64,000 bases of DNA from JASGCP01 sp965263285 (GCA_965263285.1 CBDHHD010000004.1:992001-1056000); one strand, 5' to 3'. Counted from the first letter of the stretch, positions 36,344-45,277 are shown. The notes: generated by a model not told the origin, from the letters alone. A program made the numbers and translations.

Positions 36344-36805
36344 ATGAGTAAAAAACTGAAAAATATCATCGCTTGTGGAGGTATCGTAGAAAATACCAAA
36401 GGAGAAGTTCTTGTCATCTATCGAAATGATAAATGGGATTTGCCAAAAGGAAAATTAGAAAAAGGTGAAACAATGGAGCAATGTGCACTAAGAGAGGTAA
36501 GTGAAGAAACAGGCGTTCAACATATTCAAATAGGATATTTAATCACTACTACTAATCATACATATATAGACCCTCTTAACAAAAACACAACTATACAAAA
36601 AGAAACCTATTGGTATAAAATGAATATTTCAAATAAACAAGATCAATTAACCCCTCAAATAGAAGAAGGAATTACAGAAGTTAAATGGGTGTCGGGTGAA
36701 GAGTTAAAAAAATGTTTAGAAAACTCTTATCCTTCTATTGTAGATTTGATCAAACAAGCAAATTATTTATTACCCAAAACTAAAAGTAAGAATGGGGATA
36801 GATAA
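36344..36805 (+). CDS. Nudix hydrolase
   Basis: This 153-residue enzyme should cleave a nucleoside diphosphate linked to another group, using divalent metal. The complete Nudix box runs from Gly36 to Val58 (G36-x5-E42-x7-R50-E51-V-x-E54-E55-x-G57-V58). Such sequences are often called bis(5'-nucleosyl)-tetraphosphatase or 8-oxo-dGTP diphosphatase, but the substrate cannot be read from the motif. The gene stands alone on the plus strand, and its last 36 bases overlap the 3' end of the convergent Nramp gene. Confidence 0.9.
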   Translation: MSKKLKNIIACGGIVENTKGEVLVIYRNDKWDLPKGKLEKGETMEQCALREVSEETGVQHIQIGYLITTTNHTYIDPLNKNTTIQKETYWYKMNISNKQDQLTPQIEEGITEVKWVSGEELKKCLENSYPSIVDLIKQANYLLPKTKSKNGDR

Positions 36806-38665
36806 TTGGTGACGAAGATTATCTATCGTGTCGCCTAATATATAATCCTTCCATTTATTATGTTTTGAAGCTGCCATAATTAATAGATCAACTTGATACT
36901 CTTGGGTAATTCTAATAATTTCTTTTTCTCTTTTTGCATATCCTAATACACTCATTGCCTTAAAACCTAATTCAGTTATTTGTGCAACATATTGATCTAG
37001 TTGTTTAATATCTTCTCTACTCTCATTATCATCCACTTGGTCTTGCAAATAAAAAGTAGAAGCACTTTCTACCACATGAATTAAAACAAACTCTGTTTCT
37101 TTATTTCCTCTTGATATAGCTTTCATAATAAGCTCTTGTGTATTCTTTCCCAAATCAACAGCAATCGCAATTTTTTTAGGCAATAATACATCGTTAATGC
37201 TATCTTTTAATAACTGCTCTTTAGAATGATCTACATGCGGATAAGGCACCACCTTATCTTTTTTGTCTTTTTGTATAATAGGGAACAGAAAAGTAATAAA
37301 GAGCAAAACAGCAAAAAAAATACTAAAAAATACAATAAGCAATTTCCATATCAAAAAAATATCTTGATGCATCCATATCATCGACTGCTCAAATACCAAT
37401 TTAAAGTTAAGATACGCTAACAAAAAAGCAACCACCCAAGCAATACATTTTACAGGGAGCGAAATAGCAAACTGCCCCATTCTTTTCTTCTTACTTACAA
37501 AATGAATAAGCGGAACAACAGCAAAACTTAATTGCAAGCTTAGTATAACTTGACTCAACACAAGTAACGCATCTATTTTATTCTCACCCATTAGTTCCAC
37601 TACTAACAAAGCAGGAATAACAGCTAAAAGTCGTGTAATCAATCGGCGTATCCAAGGATTTAACCGCAACTGAATATACCCCTCCATGACCACCTGACCC
37701 GCTAATGTGCCTGTAATTGTACTACTTTGACCCGATGCTATCAAAGCAATAGCAAAAATAATAGGTGCTATTCTACTCCCTATAAGCGGTGCTAAAAGTT
37801 TATGCGCATCTTTAATACTAGCTACTTCTTGATGCCCTCTAGTAAAAAAAACACTAGCTGCTAATATTAAAATAGCAGCATTAACAAAAAAAGCCAAATT
37901 CAAAGCTATTCCCGTGTCAATTTTATTATATTTAATTGCTTGCAAAATACTTTTATTATCTTTTTGTATTTTTCTGCTTTGCACTAATGCCGAATGTAAA
38001 TATAAATTATGTGGCATCACCGTTGCCCCTACAATTCCAATTGCAATATATAATGCTCCGCTATTTAATGAAGTGGGAATAAAACCATATCCTACATGCG
38101 TCCAATTAGGTTTGGCTAAAAACAATTCTATAACAAAGCTAAATCCAATAATAAATATTAAAGAAATGATAATCACTTCTAATGTTCTAATACCCCATTT
38201 TTGTAACCATAATATAATAAAAGTATCTAAAATAGTAATGGCAATACCCCAAAACAGAGGAAGCCCTAACAACAAATACAACCCCAATGCCATACCCAAT
38301 ACTTCTGCTAAATCACAAGCAGCAATAGCTAATTCTGCCAATATATACAAACAGCCATTTAACCATGAAGGATAATACAACCTACTAGCCTGCGCTAAAT
38401 CAACTCTTTGTACAATACCCAAGCGAGCTGATAAATTCTGTAATAACACAGCAATAAGATTGCTGACGAGTAATATCCAAATTAACCTATATCCAAACTG
38501 TGCACCTCCCTGTAAATCAGTTGCCCAATTACCAGGATCCATATACCCTACACTGACCAAATAAGCAGGTCCGAAAAAAGCAAATAATCTATTCCATTTG
38601 TTTTTATAAGATGAAATAGGCACGCTATGATGTACTTCTTCTAATGATATACTATTAAACGCCAT
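36770..38665 (-). CDS. Nramp-family metal transporter with C-terminal UspA domain
   Basis: This is a proton-coupled divalent metal (Mn2+/Fe2+) importer of the inner membrane. Signature residues are present: DPGN at 43-46 (helix 1) and MPH at 217-219 (helix 6), plus the helix-8 region IASGQSSTITGTLAGQ at about 310-325. About eleven hydrophobic segments fill residues 30-460. Residues from about 490 to 631 are a universal-stress-protein domain (KIAIAVDLGKNTQELIMKAISRG, EFVLIHVVESAS), a fusion known in Bacteroidota that makes the protein about 200 residues longer than E. coli MntH. The UspA part may bind nucleotide and regulate transport, which is inference. Its 3' end overlaps the Nudix gene tail to tail. 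Confidence 0.93.
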   Translation of the reverse strand: MAFNSISLEEVHHSVPISSYKNKWNRLFAFFGPAYLVSVGYMDPGNWATDLQGGAQFGYRLIWILLVSNLIAVLLQNLSARLGIVQRVDLAQASRLYYPSWLNGCLYILAELAIAACDLAEVLGMALGLYLLLGLPLFWGIAITILDTFIILWLQKWGIRTLEVIIISLIFIIGFSFVIELFLAKPNWTHVGYGFIPTSLNSGALYIAIGIVGATVMPHNLYLHSALVQSRKIQKDNKSILQAIKYNKIDTGIALNLAFFVNAAILILAASVFFTRGHQEVASIKDAHKLLAPLIGSRIAPIIFAIALIASGQSSTITGTLAGQVVMEGYIQLRLNPWIRRLITRLLAVIPALLVVELMGENKIDALLVLSQVILSLQLSFAVVPLIHFVSKKKRMGQFAISLPVKCIAWVVAFLLAYLNFKLVFEQSMIWMHQDIFLIWKLLIVFFSIFFAVLLFITFLFPIIQKDKKDKVVPYPHVDHSKEQLLKDSINDVLLPKKIAIAVDLGKNTQELIMKAISRGNKETEFVLIHVVESASTFYLQDQVDDNESREDIKQLDQYVAQITELGFKAMSVLGYAKREKEIIRITQEYQVDLLIMAASKHNKWKDYILGDTIDNLRHQLSIPILTFSFG

Positions 38666-38770
38666 TGTATATTTAATATTTTATTAAAACAAGTGCAAAT
38701 ATAAAATATTAAATACAGTAATATACAATTGTTCATTATCATACTACCCTTTAAACTAAAAATAAAAACC

Positions 38771-38778
38771 TACATTTG
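38771..38778 (+). promoter_or_regulatory. Candidate -7 box (TACATTTG) for serC
   Basis: TACATTTG at 38771-38778 fits TAnnTTTG. A second match, TAAATTTG, lies at 38791-38798. I cannot tell which is used and see no good -33 box for either. Confidence 0.35.
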
Positions 38779-38851
38779 CAGATAAAAAAATAAATTTGTA
38801 TTAACAATATTATAAAAGTAATTCCAATAATCATATTAAAATTAGCACACC

Positions 38852-39925
38852 ATGACTAGAAAAATTAATCTTGCAGCAGGCCCGTCAATGATGAACGAAG
38901 AGATATTAAAATTAACAGCAGAAGCCGTACTCGACTATGACGACTCAGGCATTTCTATTATGGAATTAAATCATAGAACAACTTCCTTTTCAGATATCGT
39001 ACATGAAAGCATTACTCTCATAAGAGAACTATTACATATAGATAACAAATTTGAAGTATTATGGCTACAAGGAGGCGCCACCCTGCAGTTTTCACAAATA
39101 CCCATGAACTTTTTAAACGAAGGAGAGACAGCAGCGTACATAGACACCAGCGTATGGTCCGAAAAACCTATCTCTGACGCAGTCCTATTTGGAAATGCCA
39201 AAGTTATTGCTTCTTCAAAAGACAAAAACTATAATTATATACCTAAAGATTTCGATATTCCCCATAACGCTAATTACTTGCACATTACTGCCAATAACAC
39301 CGCCGAAGGTACTCAATGGCATCATTATCCTAAAACACACGTACCCCTTGTAATTGATATGACAAGCAATATGTTTACCGAACCAATTGACCCTCATACA
39401 ACAGGTATAGTATATGGCTCAGCCCAAAAAACTTTTGGAACGGCAGGGAACTGCTTAACGATTATTAGAAACGATATGTTTAAACATACTAAACGATCTT
39501 TGCCCTATTACTTAGATTATCGCAATCATGTGAAAGCTAAATCTATTCTTAATACAATTCCTGTAATGAATATATATGTATCATTAGTGGCACTTCGATG
39601 GATTAAAAAAAACGGAGGAGTAGTAGCTATGCAAAAGCTTTATAAAGAACGAGCTGAAATCATCTATAACGCATTAGACACATGCCCTATATTTACCTGT
39701 GAAACAAATAAAGAAGATAGAAGCCATATTAACTTCGTTTTCAAAACAGCTCATAGTGATATGGATCAAAAATTTATTGCTACTTGTAAAGAACATAATA
39801 TTGTTGGCGTTGCCGGTTATTCGAGCAGAAAAGGAATTAGAATATCTACCTATAATGCAGTTACTATTGACCAAGCAAAAAAAATAGCATCCATAATCAA
39901 AACATTTCAAAAAGACAATGGATAG
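38852..39925 (+). CDS. serC: Phosphoserine aminotransferase
   Basis: SerC converts 3-phosphohydroxypyruvate and glutamate to phosphoserine, and also serves pyridoxal phosphate synthesis. It is a cytosolic PLP enzyme. The 357-residue length is normal. The sequence opens with NLAAGPSMMNEEILK, carries WLQGGATLQFSQIPMN (cofactor phosphate region), NNTAEGTQWH, and the PLP lysine K193 in GSAQKTFGTAG. The C-terminal part has GVAGYSSRKGIRISTYNAV, which binds substrate carboxylate through the RKG-IR arginines. No serA or serB lies nearby. The gene has its own leader and is followed by a 1.2 kb gene-poor stretch. Confidence 0.95.
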   Translation: MTRKINLAAGPSMMNEEILKLTAEAVLDYDDSGISIMELNHRTTSFSDIVHESITLIRELLHIDNKFEVLWLQGGATLQFSQIPMNFLNEGETAAYIDTSVWSEKPISDAVLFGNAKVIASSKDKNYNYIPKDFDIPHNANYLHITANNTAEGTQWHHYPKTHVPLVIDMTSNMFTEPIDPHTTGIVYGSAQKTFGTAGNCLTIIRNDMFKHTKRSLPYYLDYRNHVKAKSILNTIPVMNIYVSLVALRWIKKNGGVVAMQKLYKERAEIIYNALDTCPIFTCETNKEDRSHINFVFKTAHSDMDQKFIATCKEHNIVGVAGYSSRKGIRISTYNAVTIDQAKKIASIIKTFQKDNG

Positions 39926-40031
39926 ATAATCAACCTTTACAACTTGTATACCTTATAGGCTACATCAAACAGCCCATATAAATGTCATTTTATGTAAAAA
40001 TAAATTACAGAATAGGTTTTAATAATTTTAT

Positions 40032-40054
40032 GGCTAAATCTTTTTTTGAGGCGC
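40032..40054 (+). repeat. Solitary GGCTA-type element end
   Basis: GGCTAAATCTTTTTTTGAGG followed by CGC resembles the left terminal repeat of the element family, but no partner end lies nearby in the right orientation. It marks the start of the debris zone after serC. Confidence 0.55.
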
Positions 40055-40173
40055 TATAGGTATCTATATTTTTGTAACTACCTTGTTTAGTTTCACAAGG
40101 TTATTGATAAGAACCAGCTATTTTTACATGAAACTTTAGCGATTTATTTTATTACTAAAATCATCTATTTTAC

Positions 40174-40278
40174 TTATTGCGTATCTAAATCAGTTTTGTA
40201 TTCTATACATTTAATAGTTATCTCTCTTGTTTCTTGTAGTAACTTATTATATCCTTGTCCTATCTCATGCATATCCAT
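40174..40278 (-). pseudogene. Truncated relic of the coiled-coil membrane protein family
   Basis: The minus strand encodes MDMHEIGQGYNKLLQETRE and continues to LDTQ and stop, 34 residues in all. This clearly matches the first 34 residues of the protein at 58139 (MDLHEIGQEYNKLPQEIRD), where the sequence goes on into the coiled coil. Here a TAA replaces that continuation and the coiled-coil and membrane segments are missing. The flanks (39926-40490) hold nothing else I can support apart from a fragment near 40365-40425 that recalls a lipoprotein signal (LALVACSKT). Confidence 0.6.
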
Positions 40279-40489
40279 AATAAAAAATTGGAATAATTAT
40301 TCTTTTGTATCTTTCTTTAATTACTCATACTATAATCAATCATTATACCAAATACTTTAATCCATGCTAAAAAGACATATTCTATTTTATTAGCACTTGT
40401 AGCTTGTAGTAAAACATGACAATAAAAAATAAATGAATAAACCTATCATAAACATCCGTAGGGAGTACAATAATTAATGTGCCCTACCA

Positions 40490-40612
40490 TTTATCTGTAG
40501 GCTTGATTTTTTCTTTGTTTCTTTCTTTTGTATCAAGACAAAAGAAAGAAAAGGATATAAAAAATAAATGATGAACCTATACCTGAGTAATTACAAAAAA
40601 AAGGTATAACGA
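40490..40612 (+). mobile_element. Solo right half of a GGCTA element
   Basis: This stretch matches the right arm of the intact elements: TTTATCTGTAGGCTTGATTT, a CTTTCTTTTG-type palindrome with TATCAAGAC in its centre, then GATGAACCTATACCTGAGTA and ATTAC. It lacks the terminal repeat and joins directly to GGTATAACGAC at 40613, the same junction as at 45011-45015. Confidence 0.6.
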
Positions 40613-40676
40613 CTTTTTTAGTGAATAATCGCAAAAATAATATATTTTTAAAAAAACCAATTTATTGTTGTTTTTT

Positions 40677-41116
40677 GGCTACGGCTTTTTTTTTGAGGTG
40701 CTGGAAGCATGGATTATTAAATAAATATAAACATGGAAATAATAGGAAATATCTGATGAGGACTGCCCTCAGATAAAGAGCGTTACAAAACGAGGTGAGC
40801 GAAGCGACCAGCGAGAATGTGGAGGCGGAAGTTTTTATATATGAATCGTTATGATGAGCATAAAGTATTTGCATAAAAGATACCTATGGATAAGCTCATC
40901 ATAACGATTCATACCTAACCGCCTCCCATTCATTCTCGCTAGCGTAGCGAGCCGTAGTTTTGTAGCTCTTTATCTGCAGGCTTGATTTTTTCTTTGTTTC
41001 TTTCTTTTGTATCAAGACAAAAGAAAGAAAAGGATATAAAAAATAAATGATGAACCTATATATGAGCAATTACAAAAACATAAATATCCCCCAGCACCTC
41101 AAAAAAAGATGTAGCC
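40677..41116. mobile_element. GGCTA element, complete copy (440 bp, non-autonomous, MITE-like)
   Basis: The left end GGCTACGG..TTTGAGGTGCTGG (40677-40704) and right end CCAGCACCTC..GATGTAGCC (41091-41116) are inverted repeats of about 26-28 bp. Inside is a long imperfect palindrome: AGATAAAGAGCGTTACAAAA and ATGAATCGTTATGATGAGC on the left, GCTCATCATAACGATTCAT and TTTTGTAGCTCTTTATCTG on the right. The RNA or single strand could fold into one large hairpin. There is no transposase. The flanking bases do not form a target duplication here. The open frame inside it is not a gene. Confidence 0.82.
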
Positions 41117-41155
41117 TTTTAGTAAACTAAATTTTTCCTCACACTAAATTTAGTT

Positions 41156-41386
41156 ATGCCTTTTAAATTTACATATAGCGATGTAGAAAGTATAATAAAA
41201 TACAGAAATAACATAGTACATAGAAGTGTTTCAAATATAAACTTTATGAATCAAATAGACTATTATACTAAATGTATAAATATCATCAACGAATTAGGGA
41301 AAAAAATAAATGTTTATGAATTTGACATTTTTATTAATATTGGAATTAAGGGTATTTATATATCAGATGATGATATCATAAATTAG
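41156..41386 (+). CDS. Short ORF with a HEPN-like RNNIVH motif, probably a gene fragment
   Basis: The 76 residues (MPFKFTYSDVESIIKYRNN onward) include YRNNIVH, the Rx4H pattern of HEPN-type ribonuclease domains, in a helical context, followed by NFMNQIDYYTKCINIINELG. It begins 40 bases after a mobile element end. It reads like the C-terminal part of a larger HEPN protein whose front has been lost. Full HEPN domains are usually longer than this. It could be a real small protein, so I rate it low. The following 41387-41493 shows nothing. Confidence 0.35.
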   Translation: MPFKFTYSDVESIIKYRNNIVHRSVSNINFMNQIDYYTKCINIINELGKKINVYEFDIFINIGIKGIYISDDDIIN

Positions 41387-41493
41387 TTAATGGTTTGTAA
41401 ATTGTAAAAATTTAAACAATAACAGTAATGTTATGCTGTAAGGCATAAGTTTTGTTTGTTGCAATTATTACTTAAAATTTGCTTCTGTTTAGT

Positions 41494-41731
41494 CTAATAA
41501 AAATAATTTTCTACGCTTTTCACTCTTTCAATTTGCTCAGCTATATGTTTTTCTGTGCATCCTCTATTTTTTAGATAGTCTCTATGTTTTTTTTAAAAAA
41601 GCATTAAAACTAACTTCTTCTTTATTAGCAACATTCAATGATTCCAATGACCTTTATCGATCGAGAGGATAGTTTCCAAAAATGCAATCTTTATGTCCAT
41701 AAGAGCTACTAATTAAATTATCTAATGACAT
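41494..41731 (-). pseudogene. Decayed unknown gene (frameshift and internal stops)
   Basis: The minus strand gives MSLDNLISSSYGHKDCIFGN, then YPLDR and stop, then (another frame) RSLESLNVANKEEVSFNAFL and KKT-stop, then a third frame HRDYLKNRGCTEKHIAEQIE followed by RVKSVENYFY and stop. The parts join into one plausible helical protein only if a stop and a poly-A frameshift are undone. The last part recalls the N-terminal SAM-like region of tyrosine recombinases, but I cannot assign it. It lies just upstream of rpsA, on the opposite strand. Confidence 0.45.
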
Positions 41732-41816
41732 ATTTATATTTTTTAAAAAATTAATAAAAAGCAAAGATACCCCCCCAGCAACCTTAAAAAAAGATATGAC
41801 CCCCTTTTGAATCAAA

Positions 41817-41848
41817 TTTGATTAAAACAATATATTGTTTTACATTTG
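41817..41848 (+). promoter_or_regulatory. Strong Bacteroidota promoter of rpsA (TTTG, 20 bp, TACATTTG)
   Basis: TTTG at 41817-41820 is followed after 20 bases by TACATTTG at 41841-41848, matching both -33 and -7 consensus boxes. Transcription should begin near 41855, giving a leader of about 25-30 bases before the rpsA ATG. Confidence 0.7.
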
Positions 41849-41853
41849 CAGTC

Positions 41854-41871
41854 CCGATTTAAACCAATCGG
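41854..41871 (+). promoter_or_regulatory. Hairpin in the rpsA leader
   Basis: CCGATT (41854-41859) pairs with AATCGG (41866-41871) around a six-base loop TAAACC, right at the expected transcript 5' end and ten bases before the start codon. S1 is known to control its own translation in other bacteria, so a leader structure is plausible, but function is inferred. Confidence 0.4.
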
Positions 41872-41880
41872 ATTATTTTT

Positions 41881-43788
41881 ATGACACAATTTATTACTAA
41901 ACACTTAAACGCAGATGAATCAGGATTGAGTAATGCACAAGAAACACTTACTCATACTGCGTCAACAAAAGCACTTGACATAGAAGGAGCCCATGATGAT
42001 TTTGACTGGTCTATTGACAAAAAAAATGTATCTGTCTATTCAAAAGAAGAAAGACTATCGTATGATAAAACATACGAGCAAACTTTTACACAAATCGAAA
42101 ACAAACAAATTATTAATGGAACCATCGTAGCTATTACAAAATCAGATGTTGTAGTTAATATTCATTATAAAAGCGATGGCCTTATACCCCTCAATGAATT
42201 TAGAGATATGCCTCATATTAAAGCAGGCGATATTATAGAAGTAATGGTAGTAGAAAAAGAAGACAAAAATGGCGAAATTAATATCAGTAGAAGACAAGCT
42301 AAATTATTAAGAGCTTGGGAAAAAATTGTTGAATTATGTAAAACAGGAGAAATCGTACAAGGTAAAGTAACCAGCAAAACTAAAGGAGGACTTATTGTAG
42401 AAATGTTTGGTTTAGAGACCTTTTTACCCGGCTCTCAAATTGATGTAAAACCTATAACAGACTATGACCAATTTGTAGGAAAGATAATGGAATTTAAAGT
42501 GGTAAAAATTAACGAGCAAATTAAAAATGCAGTTATTTCTCATAAAGCATTGATTGAAAAAGATATGGAAGCGCAAAGAACAGAAATTATGGGAAGACTA
42601 GAAAAAGGCCAAATTTTAGAAGGTGTTGTAAAAAACATTACAGACTTTGGCGCCTTTATGGATTTAGGTGGATTAGATGGTTTGTTATATATTACCGATA
42701 TCTCTTGGGGCAGAATTGGGCATCCAAGTGAAGTATTACAAGTAGATCAAAAAATCCAAGTGGTGGTACTTGATTTTGATGATGATAAAAAACGCATTAG
42801 CTTAGGATTAAAACAACTCACACCTCGTCCTTGGGATATTTTATCAGATGAAATAAAAGAAAGTGCTATTGTAAAAGGAAAATTAGTAAGCATTGAAGAA
42901 TACGGTGCTTTTATAGAAATAGAGCCAGGAGTAGAAGGATTAATACATGTAAGCGAAATTAGCTGGGCTTCTTCTAATATTAGCTCAAAAGAGTTCTTTA
43001 AATTAGGCGATATATACGAAGTAAAAATCATTACCCTTGATAAAGAAAATAGAAAAATGAGCTTGTCTATTAAACAACTCACAGAAGATCCTTGGAATTC
43101 TATCGAAAGCAAATACCCTATTAGCTCAAAGCACTCAGCCATTGTTAAAAACATTATGCCATATGGCGTTTGGGTTGAATTAGAAATTGGTATTAGTGGC
43201 TTGATTCATGTAAGTGATTTAAGCTGGTTAAAAAGATTTAACCACCCATCAGAATATGTAAAAATAGGCCAGCCTTTAGATATTATTATTCTAAATATTG
43301 ATAAAGAAAACAGGAAATTACATCTCGGACATAAACAATTAGAAGAAGATCCTTGGACTACATTAGAACCTATATTCGCTATCGGCTCTATTCATACAGG
43401 TACTATTGTAAGAAAAGAGTCTAATAAAGGTGCTAATGTTCAATTACCATACGGCTTAGAGGGCTTTTGTCCTGCTAGACAACTAATGAAAGAAGACAAC
43501 AGTAGCTTAAATAATGATGATACCGCTTCATTTATGATTCTTGAATTTGATAGAAACGATAAAAGAATTATTGTAAGCCATTCTAAAATATGGGAGCAAG
43601 AACAAATAGAGCAAAAAGAAGCCGAAAGAATAGAAAAAAAGACAAAAATAGAAAAAACCAAAAAAGATATTAAGAACATTCAAGGAAAAATTGAAAAATC
43701 AACTTTTGGTGATATTGCAGGTTTCTCCGATATTCTTTCCAAATTATCACAAGATGGAGAAACACAAATCCCTAACAATAACGAATAA
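41881..43788 (+). CDS. rpsA: 30S ribosomal protein S1
   Basis: S1 binds mRNA at the 30S platform. The 635-residue protein has six S1 (OB-fold) repeats, recognisable as IINGTIVAITKSDVVVNIHY, GEIVQGKVTSKTKGGLIVEM, GQILEGVVKNITDFGAFMDL, AIVKGKLVSIEEYGAFIEIE, HSAIVKNIMPYGVWVELE and GSIHTGTIVRKESNKGANVQ. Repeats 3-5 carry the best RNA-binding pattern (GLIHVSEISW, GLIHVSDLSW). An acidic N-terminal extension (about 70 residues) and a charged C-terminal tail (EQKEAERIEKKTKIEK) are usual in Bacteroidota. The start follows the promoter and hairpin described separately. Confidence 0.96.
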   Translation: MTQFITKHLNADESGLSNAQETLTHTASTKALDIEGAHDDFDWSIDKKNVSVYSKEERLSYDKTYEQTFTQIENKQIINGTIVAITKSDVVVNIHYKSDGLIPLNEFRDMPHIKAGDIIEVMVVEKEDKNGEINISRRQAKLLRAWEKIVELCKTGEIVQGKVTSKTKGGLIVEMFGLETFLPGSQIDVKPITDYDQFVGKIMEFKVVKINEQIKNAVISHKALIEKDMEAQRTEIMGRLEKGQILEGVVKNITDFGAFMDLGGLDGLLYITDISWGRIGHPSEVLQVDQKIQVVVLDFDDDKKRISLGLKQLTPRPWDILSDEIKESAIVKGKLVSIEEYGAFIEIEPGVEGLIHVSEISWASSNISSKEFFKLGDIYEVKIITLDKENRKMSLSIKQLTEDPWNSIESKYPISSKHSAIVKNIMPYGVWVELEIGISGLIHVSDLSWLKRFNHPSEYVKIGQPLDIIILNIDKENRKLHLGHKQLEEDPWTTLEPIFAIGSIHTGTIVRKESNKGANVQLPYGLEGFCPARQLMKEDNSSLNNDDTASFMILEFDRNDKRIIVSHSKIWEQEQIEQKEAERIEKKTKIEKTKKDIKNIQGKIEKSTFGDIAGFSDILSKLSQDGETQIPNNNE

Positions 43789-43847
43789 CCAGTTTTTGAA
43801 TAAGTAAAACAACATATATTCTATTTTTTGTTGTAACAATATAATAT

Positions 43848-44501
43848 ATGTTATTTAAAGGTTTTTTCATTGTTTTACTTATTCAATTAGGTTTTTTAGT
43901 ATTACCCGGACCCGACTTTTATTCAGTTATTCGCTTTGCTATAAAAAATGGGAAAAAAGCAGGTATCGTATGTACAACAGGTATTACTTTGGGTATACTA
44001 TGGAATACTTTCTTCGTATATATATTAGGAGAGAAACTACATAATGGATTACCTCTCGCTTACCTCCTTATCATGTCAATGGGATGTGCTTATATATTGT
44101 ATATGGCAATTCAACTAATTATATCGGCATATAAAAACACAACTACTACTCATCAAGATACAAACAATAATACTAACAATACTATTATAAAAGCGTTTAT
44201 AGGGGGCTTTATATCTAATATCACAAATATAAAATTATTATTATCTCTATCCACCATATTACCCTTAATTATACATTGGCCTACTCATATCATTTTAATT
44301 TTATGGTTTTTGATTGTAATGATTACATTCTTATGGTTTACTTTTGTCTCAATAATATTTACTAAAAAAAAGATAAGAAATATGTTTCTTAAGAAAATAC
44401 GACTAATAGAATTTATAATAGGTACTATTCTTATTCTATTTGCCGGAGGGATTATTTTCGAATATATTATTCCCGCTGTTAACAAGTTCATACATCAATA
44501 A
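43848..44501 (+). CDS. LysE-family amino acid exporter, copy 1
   Basis: This 217-residue inner membrane protein has about six hydrophobic helices and the family motif LPGPDFYSVIRFAIKNGKKA (PGPD at 20-23). LysE/RhtB members export amino acids such as lysine, threonine or homoserine. A closely similar gene lies at 45278, with mobile elements between them. The linker GHxx-type loop is replaced by an Asn/Thr-rich stretch (THQDTNNNTNNT). The start lies 59 bases after rpsA. The substrate cannot be deduced. Confidence 0.85.
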   Translation: MLFKGFFIVLLIQLGFLVLPGPDFYSVIRFAIKNGKKAGIVCTTGITLGILWNTFFVYILGEKLHNGLPLAYLLIMSMGCAYILYMAIQLIISAYKNTTTTHQDTNNNTNNTIIKAFIGGFISNITNIKLLLSLSTILPLIIHWPTHIILILWFLIVMITFLWFTFVSIIFTKKKIRNMFLKKIRLIEFIIGTILILFAGGIIFEYIIPAVNKFIHQ

Positions 44502-44611
44502 AAATACGGTTACTTTTATGATTTAGTTTCTTTTTATGGTATAACGACTTTTTTAGTGAACAATCGCAAAAATAATATATTTTTAAAAAAACCAATTTAT
44601 TTTTGATTGTT

Positions 44612-45010
44612 GGCTACGGCTTTTTTTTAAGGTGCTGGAAGCATGGATTATTAAATAAATATAAACATGGAAATAATAGGAAATATCTGATGAGGACTGC
44701 CCTCAGATAAAGATCGTTACAAAACGAGGTGAGCGAAGCGACCAGCGAGAATGTGGAGGCGGAAGTTTTTATATATGAATCGTTATGATGAGCATAAAGT
44801 ATGTACATAAAAGATACCTATGGATAAGCTCATCATAACGATTCATACCTAACCGCCTCCCATTCATTCTCGCTAGCGTAGCGAGCCGTAGTTTTGTAGC
44901 TCTTTATCTGTAGGCTTGATTTTTTCTTTGTTTCTTTCTTTTGTATCAAGACAAAAGAAAGAAAAAGATATAAAAAATAAATGATGAATCTATACCTGAG
45001 TCATTACAAA
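44612..45010. mobile_element. GGCTA element, copy lacking its right terminal repeat
   Basis: The left end GGCTACGGC..AAGGTGCTGG starts at 44612, and the internal palindrome is the same as at 40677 (GAATCGTTATGATGAGC and GCTCATCATAACGATTC). The right side stops after GAGTCATTACAAAAA and joins a GGTATAACGAC boundary at 45015. GGTATAACGACTTTTTTAGTG also stands to the left at 44538, so this element is nested in, or fused with, a second repeat. Confidence 0.75.
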
Positions 45011-45014
45011 AAAA

Positions 45015-45200
45015 GGTATAACGACTTTTTTAGTGGGGAGGGGTGATTTGACTTATTTGTAATAATAAAAATATTTTTAGTAAAAGTAACACAATATAGA
45101 CTATTTTCTATTTTTATTAACACAACTTGCCTTAAAAAATTAAATCAAATTCATAAAAAAGGTGTATTTTACACCTGTTCACTAAGAAAGTCGTTATACC
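45015..45200. mobile_element. Second inverted-repeat element (GGTATAACGAC ends, 186 bp)
   Basis: GGTATAACGACTTTTTTAGTG at 45015-45035 is mirrored by CACTAAGAAAGTCGTTATACC at 45180-45200, 20 of 21 positions pairing. Between them lies AT-rich sequence with a small hairpin (GGTGTATTTTACACC, about 45162-45176). Single copies of the same end occur at 40613 and 44538, and a diverged one at 32390. This looks like a distinct small element family. No coding sequence is inside. Confidence 0.55.
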
Positions 45201-45277
45201 CTTTTTATTAAAACAAGGGAAATTAAACTTTTTCTTATATATTATTTCTAATACTCATACAAACACAATAACCCCCA

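Noticed and set aside
37914..38375. 153-residue plus-strand ORF with hydrophobic stretches
   Set aside because: Antisense to the Nramp transporter, whose motifs are complete; the hydrophobicity is a mirror effect.
40662..40874. 70-residue minus-strand ORF, with near-identical frames at 44614-44808 and 62426-62650
   Set aside because: They lie inside element copies and include the terminal repeat and palindrome arm; similarity is due to the element, not a protein.
39926..41880. tRNA or small RNA genes in the long gap
   Set aside because: I searched by eye for cloverleaf arms and the TTCGA-type loop and found none; the palindromes present belong to the mobile elements.
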